DNA from: Maylandia zebra
Taxonomy: Eukaryota; Chordata; Actinopteri; Cichliformes; Cichlidae
Direction of reading: 5' to 3'
DNA length: 64,000 nt
Assembly: GCF_041146795.1 (NCBI RefSeq)
Contig: NC_135175.1
Coordinates: 25,189,075-25,253,074 of the forward strand
A program made the position numbers and the translations under genes. A model generated the notes under the pieces. The model did not search any database. It saw only the letters and a list, made by a program, of their open reading frames with translations, and was not told the DNA's origin. Shown in pieces: positions 39,000 to 52,200 of the stretch (its first letter is position 1; the number at the start of each line of letters is the position of its first letter).

Positions 39000-39260
39000 G
39001 CACAAAGAAACTGATGTCTGAAGAAATATAAGCTGAAAACTTACCATGCTCTTGTGAGGAGATATATAATGAAAACTATCTGCAGCAGATGAACAGCATC
39101 TGTAAAACACGATGGAGGTTTTGAGAATTTTGTCAAAACTGATGGAATTATGAATGCAGAAAATGCCAATACCATTTGGAAATAGTTTAACTGGCAGCAG
39201 CTTAATTTTTCAGCATGAGAATGAGGCCAAACATGGTGGCCATGCAATACAAGTACACCC
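39000..39260 (+). mobile_element. Small Tc1-like 3' fragment
   Basis: The stretch with GAAAATGCCAATACCATTTGGAAA and CATGAGAATGAGGCCAAACA recalls the end of Tc1 transposase genes (compare CATGACCATGATTCCAACCA at 7936-7955). Short and degraded. Confidence 0.4.
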
Positions 39261-39591
39261 ATATATTAAAAAAACACACACACACACACAGCAGAAAGCT
39301 ACCAGTCATGGACTGCTCTCCCCAGAGCCTCAACAACAGCATTACTAAAGTGTCATAACTCAGCTGTGTAACCAGTCAAAGCTGAACCCAAATGCAGGAC
39401 TCAGGAAAAAGGGTCAAAATCAGTTTTTAATGCTGTAACTCCAAGAAATAAACAACGTCCAGGAAAGATCTACTGAAAGATCTATTGAAATTGAGCCAGG
39501 AATTCAAATATTCAAACTCAAAGCTTGCAGCGAGGTAGCACACAGCAATGTGGGACAACACAGCAAAGGATAAGGGGCGAATCAGTACTCA

Positions 39592-39593
<2 letters not shown>

Positions 39594-39624
<31 letters not shown>
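39594..39624. repeat. (CA)n microsatellite
   Basis: About 31 bases of CA dinucleotide repeat. Confidence 0.9.
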
Positions 39625-39627
<3 letters not shown>

Positions 39628-40199
39628 GATAACGAGGGGAAAGGTAACAGGTGGGAACACAGCTGCTGCAGACAGCTAACATAATGAGACAGGAAGAGAA
39701 ACTCCACACAGACACAGAAGACACAGAAGAGAACAACACTTACTATTATAAAACAGGAAGAGAGTCAACTTAACGGGGAGACAAGAAAGGACAAAAAGAC
39801 AAGTACGGAGACTAAAGGAACAGAATGGGAACAGAAAAGGGAATTATCTAATAAACGTGAAGTCATTGAAAACTAACACTAAGGGCAAAATGACTATAAA
39901 TTCACATTGTTACAGAATAAAATTATGAAATTATGAGCCTTAAATGATTTTTAGTGATCCTAATAAAGGTTGCCCGTCCTTTCTGGGGGTCAAACTAAGG
40001 GTTTTCTGGAAATTTCCTAAGTCAAGATAAGTAAATTGTCGTTATTATTTTAACTTAATGTCATATTGCGCTTTGATCTGCGTAAAATGTGAAATAGAAA
40101 TATAAGAAACAGAAAACCTTTTATTGTTTTTAATGTTTATTTTCCCACGTACATTTATTTATATTAACGTCATAAGCATCATAACGGAACGACGCCGTC

Positions 40200-40566
40200 A
40201 CAGGCCTGAAATGTGATTTATAGTTCACGCAGGCGCAGCAACTTCTGTTTGAAGAAAACGGCGACAGCTGCCAAAAGTTACCTAGATTAAACCGGAATTA
40301 GATTGGTGTAACTTCAAAATAAAGGTGCACGATGCAGTATAGAAACAATCAAGTCCTTTGTCTCACTGCAGTGTCACGTTTTTGATTATTTTTCTTGCTT
40401 TAAGCTTCAAGATGTCATGCATCTAACGTGACCGTGGCAAATGCACGAATTTGGTGCGAAATTGTTTTAAGTTGAAAGTCTAGCCGGAAGTTGAAATGCT
40501 TTTATTTCTGGAGTGTTGACACCGGCTTGAGCACACGTAGAGTTTGGGGTCGAGTACCAGGCACCG
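40200..40566 (+). other. Possible non-coding first exon and promoter of a plus-strand gene
   Basis: This stretch is richer in CG dinucleotides than its surroundings (GACGCCGTCAC, CACGCAGGCGCAG, AACGGCGACAG). It ends in a strong splice donor GGCACCG|GTAAGTAATT at 40566/40567. No ORF starts here. It could be the 5' UTR exon of the gene whose first coding exon is at 61354; the link is inference. Confidence 0.35.
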
Positions 40567-41050
40567 GTAAGTAATTAAGCTGTAATCTGTGTGTGAGTGA
40601 GCGCTTCACACGACTTTAGCTTTATGAAAAAGCATCTTTTTTTCGCTCAGAGCGGCGTAATTTTGAAGTCAGTTAACGGGTTTCGACCGACGTCTTGTTC
40701 TGCTGTGTAGTGAAGAAGCGGAGCTGACAGCCAGTCAACTGCCACACATGCAGTCAAGTGTCCGTTACCTCCGCCGGTGGATGACTTAGCTTTGTTTCCC
40801 AGCTTGTTAACCAGGTAATGTGAAAAAACAAAGAGGAAGGGGGGAAAGTGGTAGAAATGTGGTCGGACTGAGAGTTTTTGTTGATGTCGTGGGAGTTCCT
40901 CATCCCATAGACTAGTGCTTTTCACCTCCTGACCAAAGCCACGCTGGTGATTTTGTTTTAAGAGCTAGGATGTTGTTTCACGTTGTGTCATCAGGAAGGA
41001 CAGACGGCTTTAAACACAGCAGTGAAGGGAGTGGACGTGTGGTCGGTCTT

Positions 41051-41083
41051 ATTCATTCATTCATTCATTCATTCATTCATTCA
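41051..41083. repeat. (ATTC)n microsatellite
   Basis: Eight perfect ATTC tetranucleotide units. Confidence 0.95.
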
Positions 41084-42039
41084 CTCACTGGATCAACAGG
41101 AGCATTATTGTCTCTCAGGTCATAAGGGGAATAGTTAATCCAGATGTCGTCAGTCTGGTTATCTTCCTGTTAATACATTAATCAGTTATTAAACGAGGCA
41201 TGCCAGCACTGGTTAGGAGCTGTAACAAGCCGTTTCATCCTATTTTGGTTATTTGTTGTGTTAATCATACACCCAAAAGTTATAAAGTTACAGACTACAA
41301 CGGTTCTTTCTTTTTTTAAAAAAACATGATTACAGCTGTAAAATGACTGCTGTGTGAATTTAAAATACCACTGAAGAAGCCAGAGCTTTTTATTCCTTTT
41401 AAAAAAAATGATGTTTAATATATGCACACATGTTGTTTTGCTCTCCTCTGATCTCCAGGGGTCTCTCTGTCTGCCCATCTGCCAGCTTATTCATTCTTTT
41501 GTAACACTGAACACTAAGTGTCTCTGTTCTGCCTCTTAGAATAATGGTTTTTAGTTAGGGTGGAGGAGAACATTCTGTAATAAAGACAAATTGTCAGTTA
41601 GAGTAAAAAGAAAAACACATAGTCAGTTAAAAAAAAAAGATAATACTGTAAGGACAGTAAGAGGGAGATATATTTAAAAAAAAAAAAAGATGGAGAGGAG
41701 AGGAGATAACAGCAGGTTTAAAAAAAACCAAACATTGTTTTTAGAAGTGGTTTGGAGCAAGTTGTAGATTTTGCTTTATCTTCTCAGGAAGGTCACTCCA
41801 AAGCTGAGATTCCTGATGACGAAAGCACGGTCAATCGGTTTTATCATTCTGTTACATGTGCATATAAATTTATAGATAAAGGTTCAAAAGAAACATCAAG
41901 ACTTAATGTTTAGGAGGGAAAAAAAGTTTAATATTAAATTTTATTTTATTTTTTTTTTCTTTTTGCCCCCACGTGGCGTGGAGCTTTGGGAACATGACCG
42001 TGAACGCACATAGGATAAGACATATTCTCAATACACACT

Positions 42040-43395
42040 CTGTAGACATTTTATTAGGTACACCTTGCTAATACTGGGTGTGCCCCTTCAGAATCACCTT
42101 AATGCTTCATGGCATAGATTCGACGAGGTGCTGGAAACTTTCCTCAGAGATTTTGGTCCATGTTGACTTGGTAGCATTACACAATTGCTGCAGACATGAC
42201 AATATGAATATCCTGTTCCACCACATTCCGAAGGTGCTCTGTTTGACTGAGATTTGGTCACCGTGGAGCCCATTTCAGTACAGTGAACTTATTGTCATGT
42301 TCAGGAAACCAGTTGGGGTGATTTGAGCTTTGTGACCTTGTGTGTTGTCATGCTGGAAGCAGACATCAGAAGATGAACAATCTGTGGTTGGCAACAATAC
42401 TCAAGAAGGCTGTGGTGTCTAAACAGGCTCAGTTAGTGCTAAGTGACGCAAAGGTGGCCAATAAAAGTATCCCCCCCACACCATTGCACTAGAAGCCTGA
42501 AACCTTGATACTTGCCAGGATGGATGCTTGAAATAAATTCAGATTCCACAATCTGAATGAGATCAAGGCAATATGCAAGATCAGTTAAACTTTGCTTTTC
42601 TACAGTAAGAGTCTGTTGTGGCCAGTGCCATCCTCCATGCCCCTGCATCCTAGGGCCACAGGTTGAAGGTCACAGAGGCCAACAGACTCAATAAACTGAT
42701 CCCGAAGGCCAGTAATGTGTGGGGATGAAGCTGGAGTCTCTAAAAGTGGTGTCAGAGAAGCAGATGTTAGCCAAGAGATGGGCAAATGCTAGACGATACC
42801 TCCTGGCCAGTCATAGGAGCACGTCCAGTGAGAGCCTGAGATTACCAAAATGCAGCATTGAACGACACCGGAAATCATTCCTGCCTCTGGCTATCTCTCT
42901 GTACAGTTCCTCCATCTAAAGTACAAGTACACACTGCAATAGTTGCACTTAAATCTGCACATCCTCTGCAGAGAGAATAACAAAGTACAGTATGATAAGA
43001 GTTATCCAGCCTTAGTGAGTCTGTGTGAACTGTGAACTGTAGCCTCAGTTTCCTGTTCTTAGCTGACAGGAGAGGCATTGAGTGGGTGCTGCCAAGGTTT
43101 GGCATGTTGTGCATTCAGATATGCTCTTCTGCATCCCTTGGTTGTAACGAGTGTTTGAGTTTGTTGATTTCAGAAGCTCTACTAAGCATTTTTGCTCAGA
43201 ACTTCCACTTACTGGATAGTTCCTCTTCTGACAAGTCTCTGTAAACTCTAAAGATGGGTGTGTGGGGAAAATCTCAGCCGATCAGCAGTTTCTTGGGTAT
43301 TCTCTTTAGACACCACAGCAAGAAATTACTGAATGATTTCTGAAGTTATTACACAACATGGCGGCAAATGGCCATGTCCCACTTTTGAAATTTGG
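42040..43395. repeat. Dispersed repeat interrupted by a LINE fragment
   Basis: The left part (42040-42600, starting ATTTTATTAGGTACACCTTG) matches 3170-3425. The right part (about 43140-43395, with AAAATCTCAGCCGATCAGCA) appears to continue the same element. Between them lies a LINE 3' end (42605-42960). The order suggests LINE insertion into an older DNA element. Confidence 0.5.
42605..42960 (+). mobile_element. LINE 3' end, same family as the copy at 62.7-64.0 kb
   Basis: Plus-frame peptides ANRLNKLIPKASNV, ESLKVVSEKQMLAK and SLRLPKCSIERHRKSFLPLA correspond block for block to ANRLNKLIRKASNV, DSLKVVSERRMLSK and RLRLPKSTTEQHRKSFLPVA in the minus-strand element at 62933-64000. About 100 C-terminal codons remain, with frame breaks. 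Confidence 0.8.
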
Positions 43396-44121
43396 CCTGT
43401 GCCAATGTTCAAATGAACAGTTTTGTTTAATTTAGCTTGTTAAGCAAGTCTGTTCAAGAAAATGTATATCTTTGTTGTTTTAAAAAAGACAAACTGCTCT
43501 AAAAGTTTTACATTGATTTGAGGCAACAGATACCCCGCCCCTGCAGTCAAGTTCTGGCTAGAGCCAAAAGGAAATCAGCAGGTAATAAAATAATTTCTGT
43601 AATCAGTTTTGTTAACTGGGATTTAATTTACTTAAGAATAACAGACATCTAGGCTTATCAGATTATGAGAAATGACAGAAAAATGGCATATTTCTGCCAA
43701 ATAAGACACAATCTGGTCATTCTTTCATTTGTATTCCCATACCGTGAGATAATTCTGAGGTTTGAGGAAACAGCATAGAAAAGCATTAATGCGTATCATT
43801 TGATGCTGTAGCCTGTAAGAAACATCTACCGTTTCTGTAAATGGCTCTCATGCGGTGGTTGCACATGACAAGAAGAGAAATGTTGAATGGCGCTTTGTCA
43901 TTAGACGTGAGGTTATGTTGCCTTAGACTAATTACTGGAACGTAGCATTATTTATGTTGTAGTGCCACTTGTGAGTTTCCTGCTGCGGCAGAGCATGTGA
44001 TGCAAAAGAGGTCTGAATCTGATTTTATCTGGGGAAACAAAGACACAGGAGGGCTCGGTTACAAGTAACATAGTTTTGTTTTTTTTGTGGAAAAAACAAA
44101 GGAAACAGTGATGCTCATATC

Positions 44122-45110
44122 CAGTGTTGGTCAAGTTACTTGAAAAAAGTAATCACTAACTAATTACCGATTACTTCCCCAAAAAAGTAATCCTGTTACT
44201 TTACTGATTACTTATTTTCAAAAGTAATTAATTACTTAGTTACTGATTACTTTTTAAAAACATGATTTACAACCTGAATAGGTGATAAAGCGATAGATCT
44301 TTCAGCCCAATTCTACTTTTTCTGCATAATCCATCATACAAAATGTAATCAAATGGAAAAGTCTTTTTTTAAAACTTGTTTTATTAGTTTTAACCTTTTA
44401 ACTTTATGCATCAAGCAAAATTTTAATTATATGCAACATTCTCTGACTTGAAGAAATTTGTTTAACATTTACCGGTAAACTTATTTTCTGCACATTCCAG
44501 CACATAAATTTTTTTTTGTGTGTGTTTACACTCACTCTTTCAAATAGATGCAAGTAAAACACAGCAGAAAATAAATAAAATCAAAGACTCAGCGGTCCTG
44601 TTGCTCTATTTTCACCTGTAAAGCAGGAGTAGGGTAGGCGGAGGTTTACCCTGGTGCAGGTGTGCCACAGCGGTCAGTTGAAGAACCTGCGAGTTTCTGA
44701 GTTTCCCATTACGTCGTTGCGCACTCGGTGCTTGCTTGGAAGTTTAGGGGGGGGGTTTCACTGTAAAAAGAAGTTTTCTTCCCACGCACAACGGACACTA
44801 ATGTTTTTGTCACTTTTTATGGAATCAAACTCAAAGTAAAGTCAGTACTTCCACGCTTTAAACGCTGCACGCTCATACTCTCTCCCACAATCGATATGTG
44901 ATCCATTGTTGATCTGCACACAGCTGGTGTCACAAACGTTGCACTCGCTTACGTCACCGTCATGAGACGTACTCGCAAAAAAATCACGGTTTTAGTAACG
45001 CAGTAATGCAGCGTTCCTACGGGAAAGTAACGGTAATCTAATTACTGTTTTTACAATAGTAATCCCTTACTTTACTCGTTACCTGAAAAAAGTAATCGGA
45101 TTACAGTAAC
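44122..45110. mobile_element. hAT-type non-autonomous element with GTAAT-rich ends
   Basis: The left end CAGTGTTGGTCAAGTTACTT, with repeated AGTAAT/ATTACTT motifs, mirrors the right end (CTGAAAAAAGTAATCGGATT, then ACAGTAACGCATT) in inverted orientation. This is a very common fish element type. The right terminus lacks the expected CCAACACTG, so it is truncated or diverged. No transposase. Confidence 0.65.
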
Positions 45111-46537
45111 GCATTCTCTGATATCTGAGGTTACGGTAAATACAAACTTAACTTGCTTTTAAAGTGGACCTGTACCTATTACTATGCTCTTCCTTATTTT
45201 CTGTCATACATGCAGGGTGTTACAATAGTGCATGCATGTATTAAATATTAAAAACTTTGTGCTTTATGTCTAGTTTAAAACACTTTTGTCTACTTTTGCC
45301 TCGTTATGATGTCACAGAGAGTGGATATTCCTTATATGGTCATCTCAAGTACAAGGCTCTGGCTCCAAGCAAAAAAGCCACATCCATCTGCTGTTTAAAC
45401 CTCAAGTTTGTGAGGGGCAGCCAATCAGAAGAAAGCTAAAATAGCTTGTTTCAGAGAGTGGATGAACAGTGGATTATTGTGGATTGTGACTAATGCAAAA
45501 CTACTCTAGCAAAGTCTAAGGAGGCAAAAATGGGCAACATCCCTTTTTAAATTCACTGTCAGTAAAGCGTTGCAACAGAAACTAATGAGGAAAAATCCAT
45601 TTTGGCTTGTTTTGTTTCTGGTTTCCACAGATTATGTTGCAGAAAATAAGATAATTTATGCAAGAAAAAAGAGAAAGAAACCCCATCTTAGTCTATCATC
45701 TGTTTGGATTCATAAATGGATAGGTGTAATTTCAAGTGAATTAATAACTCATGATTATTTGCACCATTTGAAATCCCCATCTTGGAAACCAGGACCGTGT
45801 ATTTTGTCTAATGGATGTAAGGACACATGTCCTCTGGCAGGATGGAGGAAGGATGTCTCTTCTGCTGACTCACCAGTATAATCTCTGTGCACTGCAGGTT
45901 ATTTGAGGAGATATTTTTATTTTGATGCAAGGCCAATACACTGGCTAAACTGATTATCGTTTCCAATAATTAAGTTTAAGTGATATAAACCACAGTGATG
46001 CTTTTTTCCCCCTTATAACTGTTCAAAACCTGAGGGCTAGATGGAGGAATGTGAAATGTTTGTCTTGGTCAATCTGAACTTATTTGATCTTTGAGAAAGA
46101 AAAAAATAAATAAATAAAATTCCCGAGTCCTTCGATGTCCTTTTGTCCCATAAAGCTCTGCAATGCTTGAACACTTATCAGTGTGATCAGTCTCAGCTTT
46201 TATTTGTTTTCCTTTGCTTCTGTGAAATATGTCGAACAGACTTATTGCGAGCTGGTTTGACAACAGCAGCGTGTTGTGCTTTAGAGGAAAGGGGGGAAAA
46301 AATGCTGAAGGATAAATATTTGAGCAGAGCGTCTCCACATTCCTTTTGTGAATTGCTTGGTCATGCAGAAGGGGAGGAAGGAAAAGTGGGGGGGGATGAG
46401 CTGAACGTTTTTATCAGAGCATGGCAGACACTGGATATCTGCTCTGATGCTGATTTGTAAGGAGTGAAAAATGTAGATATTAGTGAATCAGAAGGATGAT
46501 CTTTTGCAAATTAGTTAATATGAACACACTGTTTTAA

Positions 46538-46807
46538 TCTCCTAGGATCTGGCGTCCAAATATGGGGACATCACATTTGGGGTTGTCTAGACCACAATAC
46601 TAAATTTTGCTCTTGCAAATTGCTTTCAAATGAGCCATATTGCTCAAAGGCGCACAATTGTTGTTTCTTATTTTGTTTTTGTAAATAAAAAGTTTTGCAC
46701 ATCATTATTCAATTGTGACTTTATAGTGTTCTATCGAACACTATAAAGTCACAATGGGAAAGAGAAATAAAAAAATGCATGCCATAAAGAGTTTGGGTCT
46801 TAGGAGG
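46538..46807. mobile_element. TTAA-flanked MITE with central hairpin
   Basis: TTAA at 46534-46537 and 46808-46811 bracket 270 bp with partly inverted ends (TCTCCTAGGATCTGG at the left; complement of CCTCCTAAGACCC at the right). A perfect 20-bp hairpin lies inside (46712-46755). The TTAA duplication suggests a piggyBac-like origin. Confidence 0.5.
46712..46755. repeat. Perfect 20-bp inverted repeat, 4-base loop
   Basis: ATTGTGACTTTATAGTGTTC (46712-46731) and its exact reverse complement (46736-46755) are separated by TATC. Confidence 0.9.
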
Positions 46808-47619
46808 TTAACTAGAGTTGTCAGGTTATGTGTTGAAGTTCTCTAACCCACCACCATCAGTGCTACGCCTGATGATTCAGGATAGTATACCAAATGTTTA
46901 TAATTAATTTTCTATAAAATCATGATCATAACTAATTTGGTCAGTAACAAGCTTGAGATCATTTAACGCAATTATTTACAGATTCTGGAGAAACTGCGTA
47001 TTTATTATACATAAACAAGTTATCTTCTCAGTTAAACTGCTTTCCACTGTATGGAGGGCAGTTCAACTGAAAAACCTGAATGAATAAATAAATAGCTTAG
47101 TGAACTGAACAGCCACAAATGGATGCCAATGTGAATATGGATTTTCAGACTGCAGCAACGATAAAAGAAAAGGATGTGGCACTGTAATTATTTTATCTTG
47201 ATTTTCTTGTGTTGGGCATCAGTCACACGGGCCTAGAGACCGGTTGGCGATCCCTTGCACAAACTCAGGTCATTGGTTAAAAAAAAGGGACAATTTGTAA
47301 TTAAAATAATAGTCATAACAAAAATGATAATTGCACAGTCCCAATCTAATAAGCCAAGTAGGGTAGTGGAGCTTTTCAGCCACTGCACCTCAGATGTAAA
47401 TATTTTGTAGAGTTGATTTAATGGAGGCAGACACCTAAACAAGGTAGATAAAATGACAAAAATCTCACATCTTTGCCTCAAAAAGAAACAAGCTCATTGA
47501 TGGACTTAGCTTATTTTGGTTTTCATGTGACGTATGACCCTGAAGGTAAGTGCGTCATGGACTAAAGTAAAACAGTATGTTGGATGTGCCACGCAATGCT
47601 CAATTACATGGGTGGGAAC

Positions 47620-47759
47620 TAGTGTGTTAGCGCAGTTTGCTCGTTAACGTGTTGGCCGTCCAGCCCCACGCACGGGGCGATCCGCGGTAGCTCGTTAACG
47701 GAGATTTGCCGTGTTGTGGCGTTAACGTCATTTCAACGAGATTAACGCTGACAGCACTA
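47620..47759. mobile_element. 140-bp hAT-like MITE
   Basis: Flanked by exact 8-bp duplications GTGGGAAC (47612-47619 and 47760-47767). Ends TAGTGTGTTAGCG and the complement of TAGTGCTGTCAGCG are imperfect inverted repeats. The interior has several GTTAACG motifs. No coding capacity. Confidence 0.8.
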
Positions 47760-48198
47760 GTGGGAACACAACGAATATGACTGCACATTTACTCCGACGC
47801 CATCCTAGTGCAAAGACAAGTGGAAGCAGACAAAAACAACAAGCACAGATGCTACAAACTTTACCCGAGTCATTTAGACAGCCGTTAGCATATGATTCTC
47901 CTTATGGGGACCTGATATGTTTAATATGCTGCTGAGAGTATAGCCCAGAAGAAGCGTATAGTATAGCTTTTATTTTGGAAAGAGCCATTTCTCTGTAATA
48001 AACTCTCTTTTCCAAAGATGAGTGATTCCTCAATCAGATTTATGTTTTTATTACTTTGTTGTTTCAGCAACATTAAATTTAAAAACTGTACTTTTGAGTT
48101 AAATATATATTTATAATTTTAATAAATGACAAATTAAACGGGCATGAACATTTTTTTTTTTTTTTTTTTTTGTATCAAAAAAAATCGAACCTTGACAC

Positions 48199-49211
48199 TA
48201 GGGCTGCCACAAGCGATTATTTTGATAGTCGACTAGTCACCGATTATTTTTGCAATTAGTCGACTAATCAGATCATCATCCACTGGACGTAAAACGTACA
48301 GCTTATTGCACCAGCAGCATCTGCTCTTATATAACTATCATTAGCTTACAGCTTTAAGTGTTTAAGGTCTGTGCTAACTAAAAATAAAGACAAGATGGTA
48401 GTTTATTAAATTTTAATGAAATTTGCAGATTGGTTCAGTGAAGTTTAATAAACTCCTTGCTATCTAAAATATAACAGGACACCGGAGTAAATTCTGGAGC
48501 ATCTCACACTTCTGATAATCAGCTGTCTGCTTGACGTTTATTCAGCTGTGTAAAAACTATAACTTTAATCTCAGCCAAACCGATTTACTCAGGAACAAAT
48601 AAAATACTAAAAAAAGCCAAACAATAACATTGTTAAGTTATCTAAGTGACTTATATATATTTAACCTGAGTAGCGAAAGACGGCGGTGGGTTTGAAAACG
48701 ATTTGCCGGGAGTCCGGTGTTCTCACGCTCTAGTTAGCCTTGCCCCCGGCTCGCTATCGAGCTAGTGGGTAACAGACGTCTCCGAAAACGTCGGAGCGCT
48801 TTTGAAAATATTTGGTGTCTTGATAAACTGAGCAGATATTTGAGGTTTACACAGTTACATTCTCGCCTGAAAATATGTTAAACGTTTATTTTGTAACCCA
48901 GAAAGAATAATAAGAGTAAAATTAAAACTAGCTAGCTGCCGCCATTGTTGGAAACTGAGCTGGGCTGCGCTATGAATTCTGGGACACAGTTTCTTCTTCT
49001 TCTTCGGGGTTTAACGGCAGCTGGCATCCTTGTACATGCAGTGCTGCCATCTTCTGTTTCAGTCCGTTATTACACTCTTAAATCCTGCTATTATTCCTGC
49101 GTCTTTTGGGATCTTACAAAGCTTCAAACGACGCGTCGACTATTAAATCAGTCGTCGACGATTTTGATAGTCGACGTAATCGTGACTAGTCGACTAATCG
49201 TGGCAGCCCTA
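48199..49211. mobile_element. Non-autonomous hAT element (1013 bp) nested in an older hAT end
   Basis: Exact 8-bp duplications CTTGACAC at 48191-48198 and 49212-49219. Inverted ends TAGGGCTGCCAC are identical over 12 bases, followed by rearranged AGTCGACTAGTCAC motifs on both sides. No transposase frame. Flanking pieces (before 48191 and 49220-49266, ending GTATCGTTGCACCCCTA) are the end of an older hAT-like element into which it inserted. Confidence 0.85.
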
Positions 49212-49269
49212 CTTGACACCAAAGTATCGAACCGAACCGTGAATTTTGTGTATCGTTGCACCCCTAACA

Positions 49270-52200
49270 TTCTGCTACATGTTATGCTGAGAGTGCAATA
49301 AGCAATAAAAAGAGAAGCTGGACAAACTGAGTATTATATCCTCTCTGCATTATCCCAAACCCATTTTTCTGCATTGTTTTTTTTGGTAATAATCTATCAC
49401 GGGTTTGTAGCTCTTCATGTTTGTTTTACCTTCCCCTTGCAGATAAACAAGCATGCTGCTTTTTCCATAAACATATTAATCCTGAAAAATGTATCTGAAC
49501 CTAAACACTGTTATTTTTGTCTTGTTTATTATCTGGAACCATGACGTTGGCTTGCTTGGCTGTTGCTCAGCTGTTGCTCGGCTCTATCCTGCTATTTTGC
49601 ATTTAATTATCATTATGTGATTTGGCTGTAGACGTTGGAATGTGCATTGTTAGGCCTGCTGTCCTGTTACATTAAAGCTCATTAAGTTGTCTGCAGATTG
49701 TAGTTTATTGGGAGCATCTAAACCAGACTAAATATGATCTGGTTTGACATCCTTTCTGTTCCTCTTGGATCAATCTTTGCCTTCATCATCCTTTCCCAAG
49801 CAAACACAAGTTCAAATTTCATTCATTTTCTCAGTCTGGCAAAGGTTTCCCAAGTTGTGTTGCCAGCCACACAAAAGTAATCACATTACGTTGTTTCCCA
49901 AGAAATGAATAAATGGCTGACTTGTATTTGGCATAGTGTGAGATCTCTTTTAGGGCTTTGTTTTGGGTCTGGGAGTCCAGGGGATATTTTATTCCCGCGC
50001 CTTTCTAAGTCTCAGGACAATAAGTGGTTATTCTAAGTGCACCGGGTCACAGCTTCACAATTGCTGTTTTTCTGCAACCTGAGCAGCCCTTGATGCAATT
50101 TTGAGAAGGAGAACCACACCCTAAGACTACTGGAGCTGGATAGGACCGGTCTCGGGCGGCTCCAACTCGTCTTTTCTCCATTATTACACTGTGTGCCTCC
50201 CCCCCCTTTATATTACTATGTGTAATCCAGCATTGTAATTACATTGCTGCAGACAAGGTGCTTTATCTCAGTATTCACTGAAGTAGAATACGAGAGAACC
50301 TTCACTGTGCTAGCTCAGTGGTTTTATTACAATCTGATATGGGTACTTTGAGACCAATACCACAATTGCTGTTGGAGGCTGTTAGAGCTGCAAAAATCAA
50401 TATCTTTTTAATAACAGAGGATGAAATGGGTGGATAATATGAATACTACCCTTTGGCTCTTTATGGCTTTTTTAACATTTTTATTGTTTTTACTTTTTAA
50501 GCTCGTTGTTGTGATTTTCAAGCTTGTGACTGGTTGTTTTGACTCCTTACAAACTAATATCTAGATATAAGATGAAAACATAGACACGTATTTTACTTTG
50601 TATGTTTATTAGAGGCTTGCTACTTCCTGTTGACTGTTTTTTTTTTTTTTTTTTTTTTTTTTTAAGGAGGAGGACAAAGAGTGGAAGCTTTTGTTAATAC
50701 ATCTCTTTTATCTCTATAAACGGGGAATAAAGGTCAAACAAGGATAAAAAAAAAAAAAGACCTATTTCATGTTGATTGAATGCATTGTTCAGTTTCCATG
50801 CCTCCTATTTATAGCAGACACATTAAGTCTTTGCAGCCTTTTCTAACTTGCTGAGTCTTGGGTTGTTTCGGTTTTGTGGACACTGATATTCTTCAAGTAG
50901 AGCGAAGACTTGCGTCTGTTTTAGCCTGCCGCTGTGTCTCGTATACCCTAAGCCTTTCTGAGGTATGTGAATGCTTGAGAGATGATTGCGTTCTCTTTTC
51001 TGGAGGTGAGGACGATAGACTGGCTGGGACTCAGCAGTCTCTGAAATCTCTCGTCACTCCAAAGACAGGTGCTGTTTCAGCTGTAAGCACAGCCATTTTC
51101 TGCCTGAACCCTCTGATGGGAGTTTGATATAAGATGTGCATAGATTGACTGAGAGCAGCTGTTCGCTGTGTTAGACTGGAGCTCTTCCAGTGACTTTGTG
51201 CGCATAACAAGCATAGTCATGCTGAAGTCTCTAGACCGTGCCAAACCCTGAGTGAAGCTGGTGTGGCCACTGGGCTGTGAAGAGATGTCTGCATGTTACA
51301 AAACTCAGGAGTTGGCGGGGTCACTTCTAAACTGCTGAGCTATTTTAGGCTAAAACACTCGGAGGCAACTGAGTGAACGCTATCAACACACCAGTGCCAA
51401 ATCGCCATAGAGATCCACAGGCAGGGCAGCTGTCAGAGGTATACAGCTTCATCGAGGTCAGTCTGCATTAGAAGGCAGCACAAGGGGTCTGACTGCTGTA
51501 GTGAACCTCTGTGTTAATGCATAGTCTTTGCAAGTCCAGCCTCAGCTGCATCACTTCAGTGTGTTTGTGTGTTTTTATGACTAAGAATATTGCCTTGTGT
51601 TAAACTTGAGTGGAGAAAAGAATTACAGGAAGCTGAGGGGAGTTTTCCGAAATGCGTTAACACTAACACTGCGTTAAGGCAGCTTGTTGTCGTGCAAGAA
51701 TTCTCGTCAAATGTCATTTTTGTGTTTGCTTTCATGTTTCGACCGAAGTACAGATTTCTTTATTTAGTCCAGCTTTTGGGCCAAATCTGGCTCGGTATAT
51801 TAACCTAACATTAACTTGACATATTCTGTGCAGGTTGGTGATGTGATGTAAGCTTCTCATTTGGTGGTTGCGGTTAAGAAATGACTACCTGTTGTCAATG
51901 TGTGTATGAAGTCGCACCTTTTTAGAGCTGGCCACAGTGGATAATGCTATTATTATTGAGGAAAGCCCCAGACTTTGAAGTGGCTTTAATTTTAGCTTTT
52001 TTCCCCCGCAAGATATGCATGTGACTCTGAAGTGAGCTTACATCCCCGGAGACAAAAAACTATACCTCTCTCACACACACACACCCTCCGACTTCTGCTG
52101 GCGTTTGGTTTTTCTTTAGCCCTTAGGCTGATATAAGCTTTTGTGGAATGCAGTGCTTGATTATTTGGCGAATGGATAAGCAACTTGTTTAGATCACAGG

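Noticed and set aside
48945-49301. 118-codon plus ORF
   Set aside because: Lies inside and across the end of a hAT element; not a host gene.
50858-51127. 89-codon plus ORF considered as an exon
   Set aside because: No motif and no convincing acceptor/donor pair.
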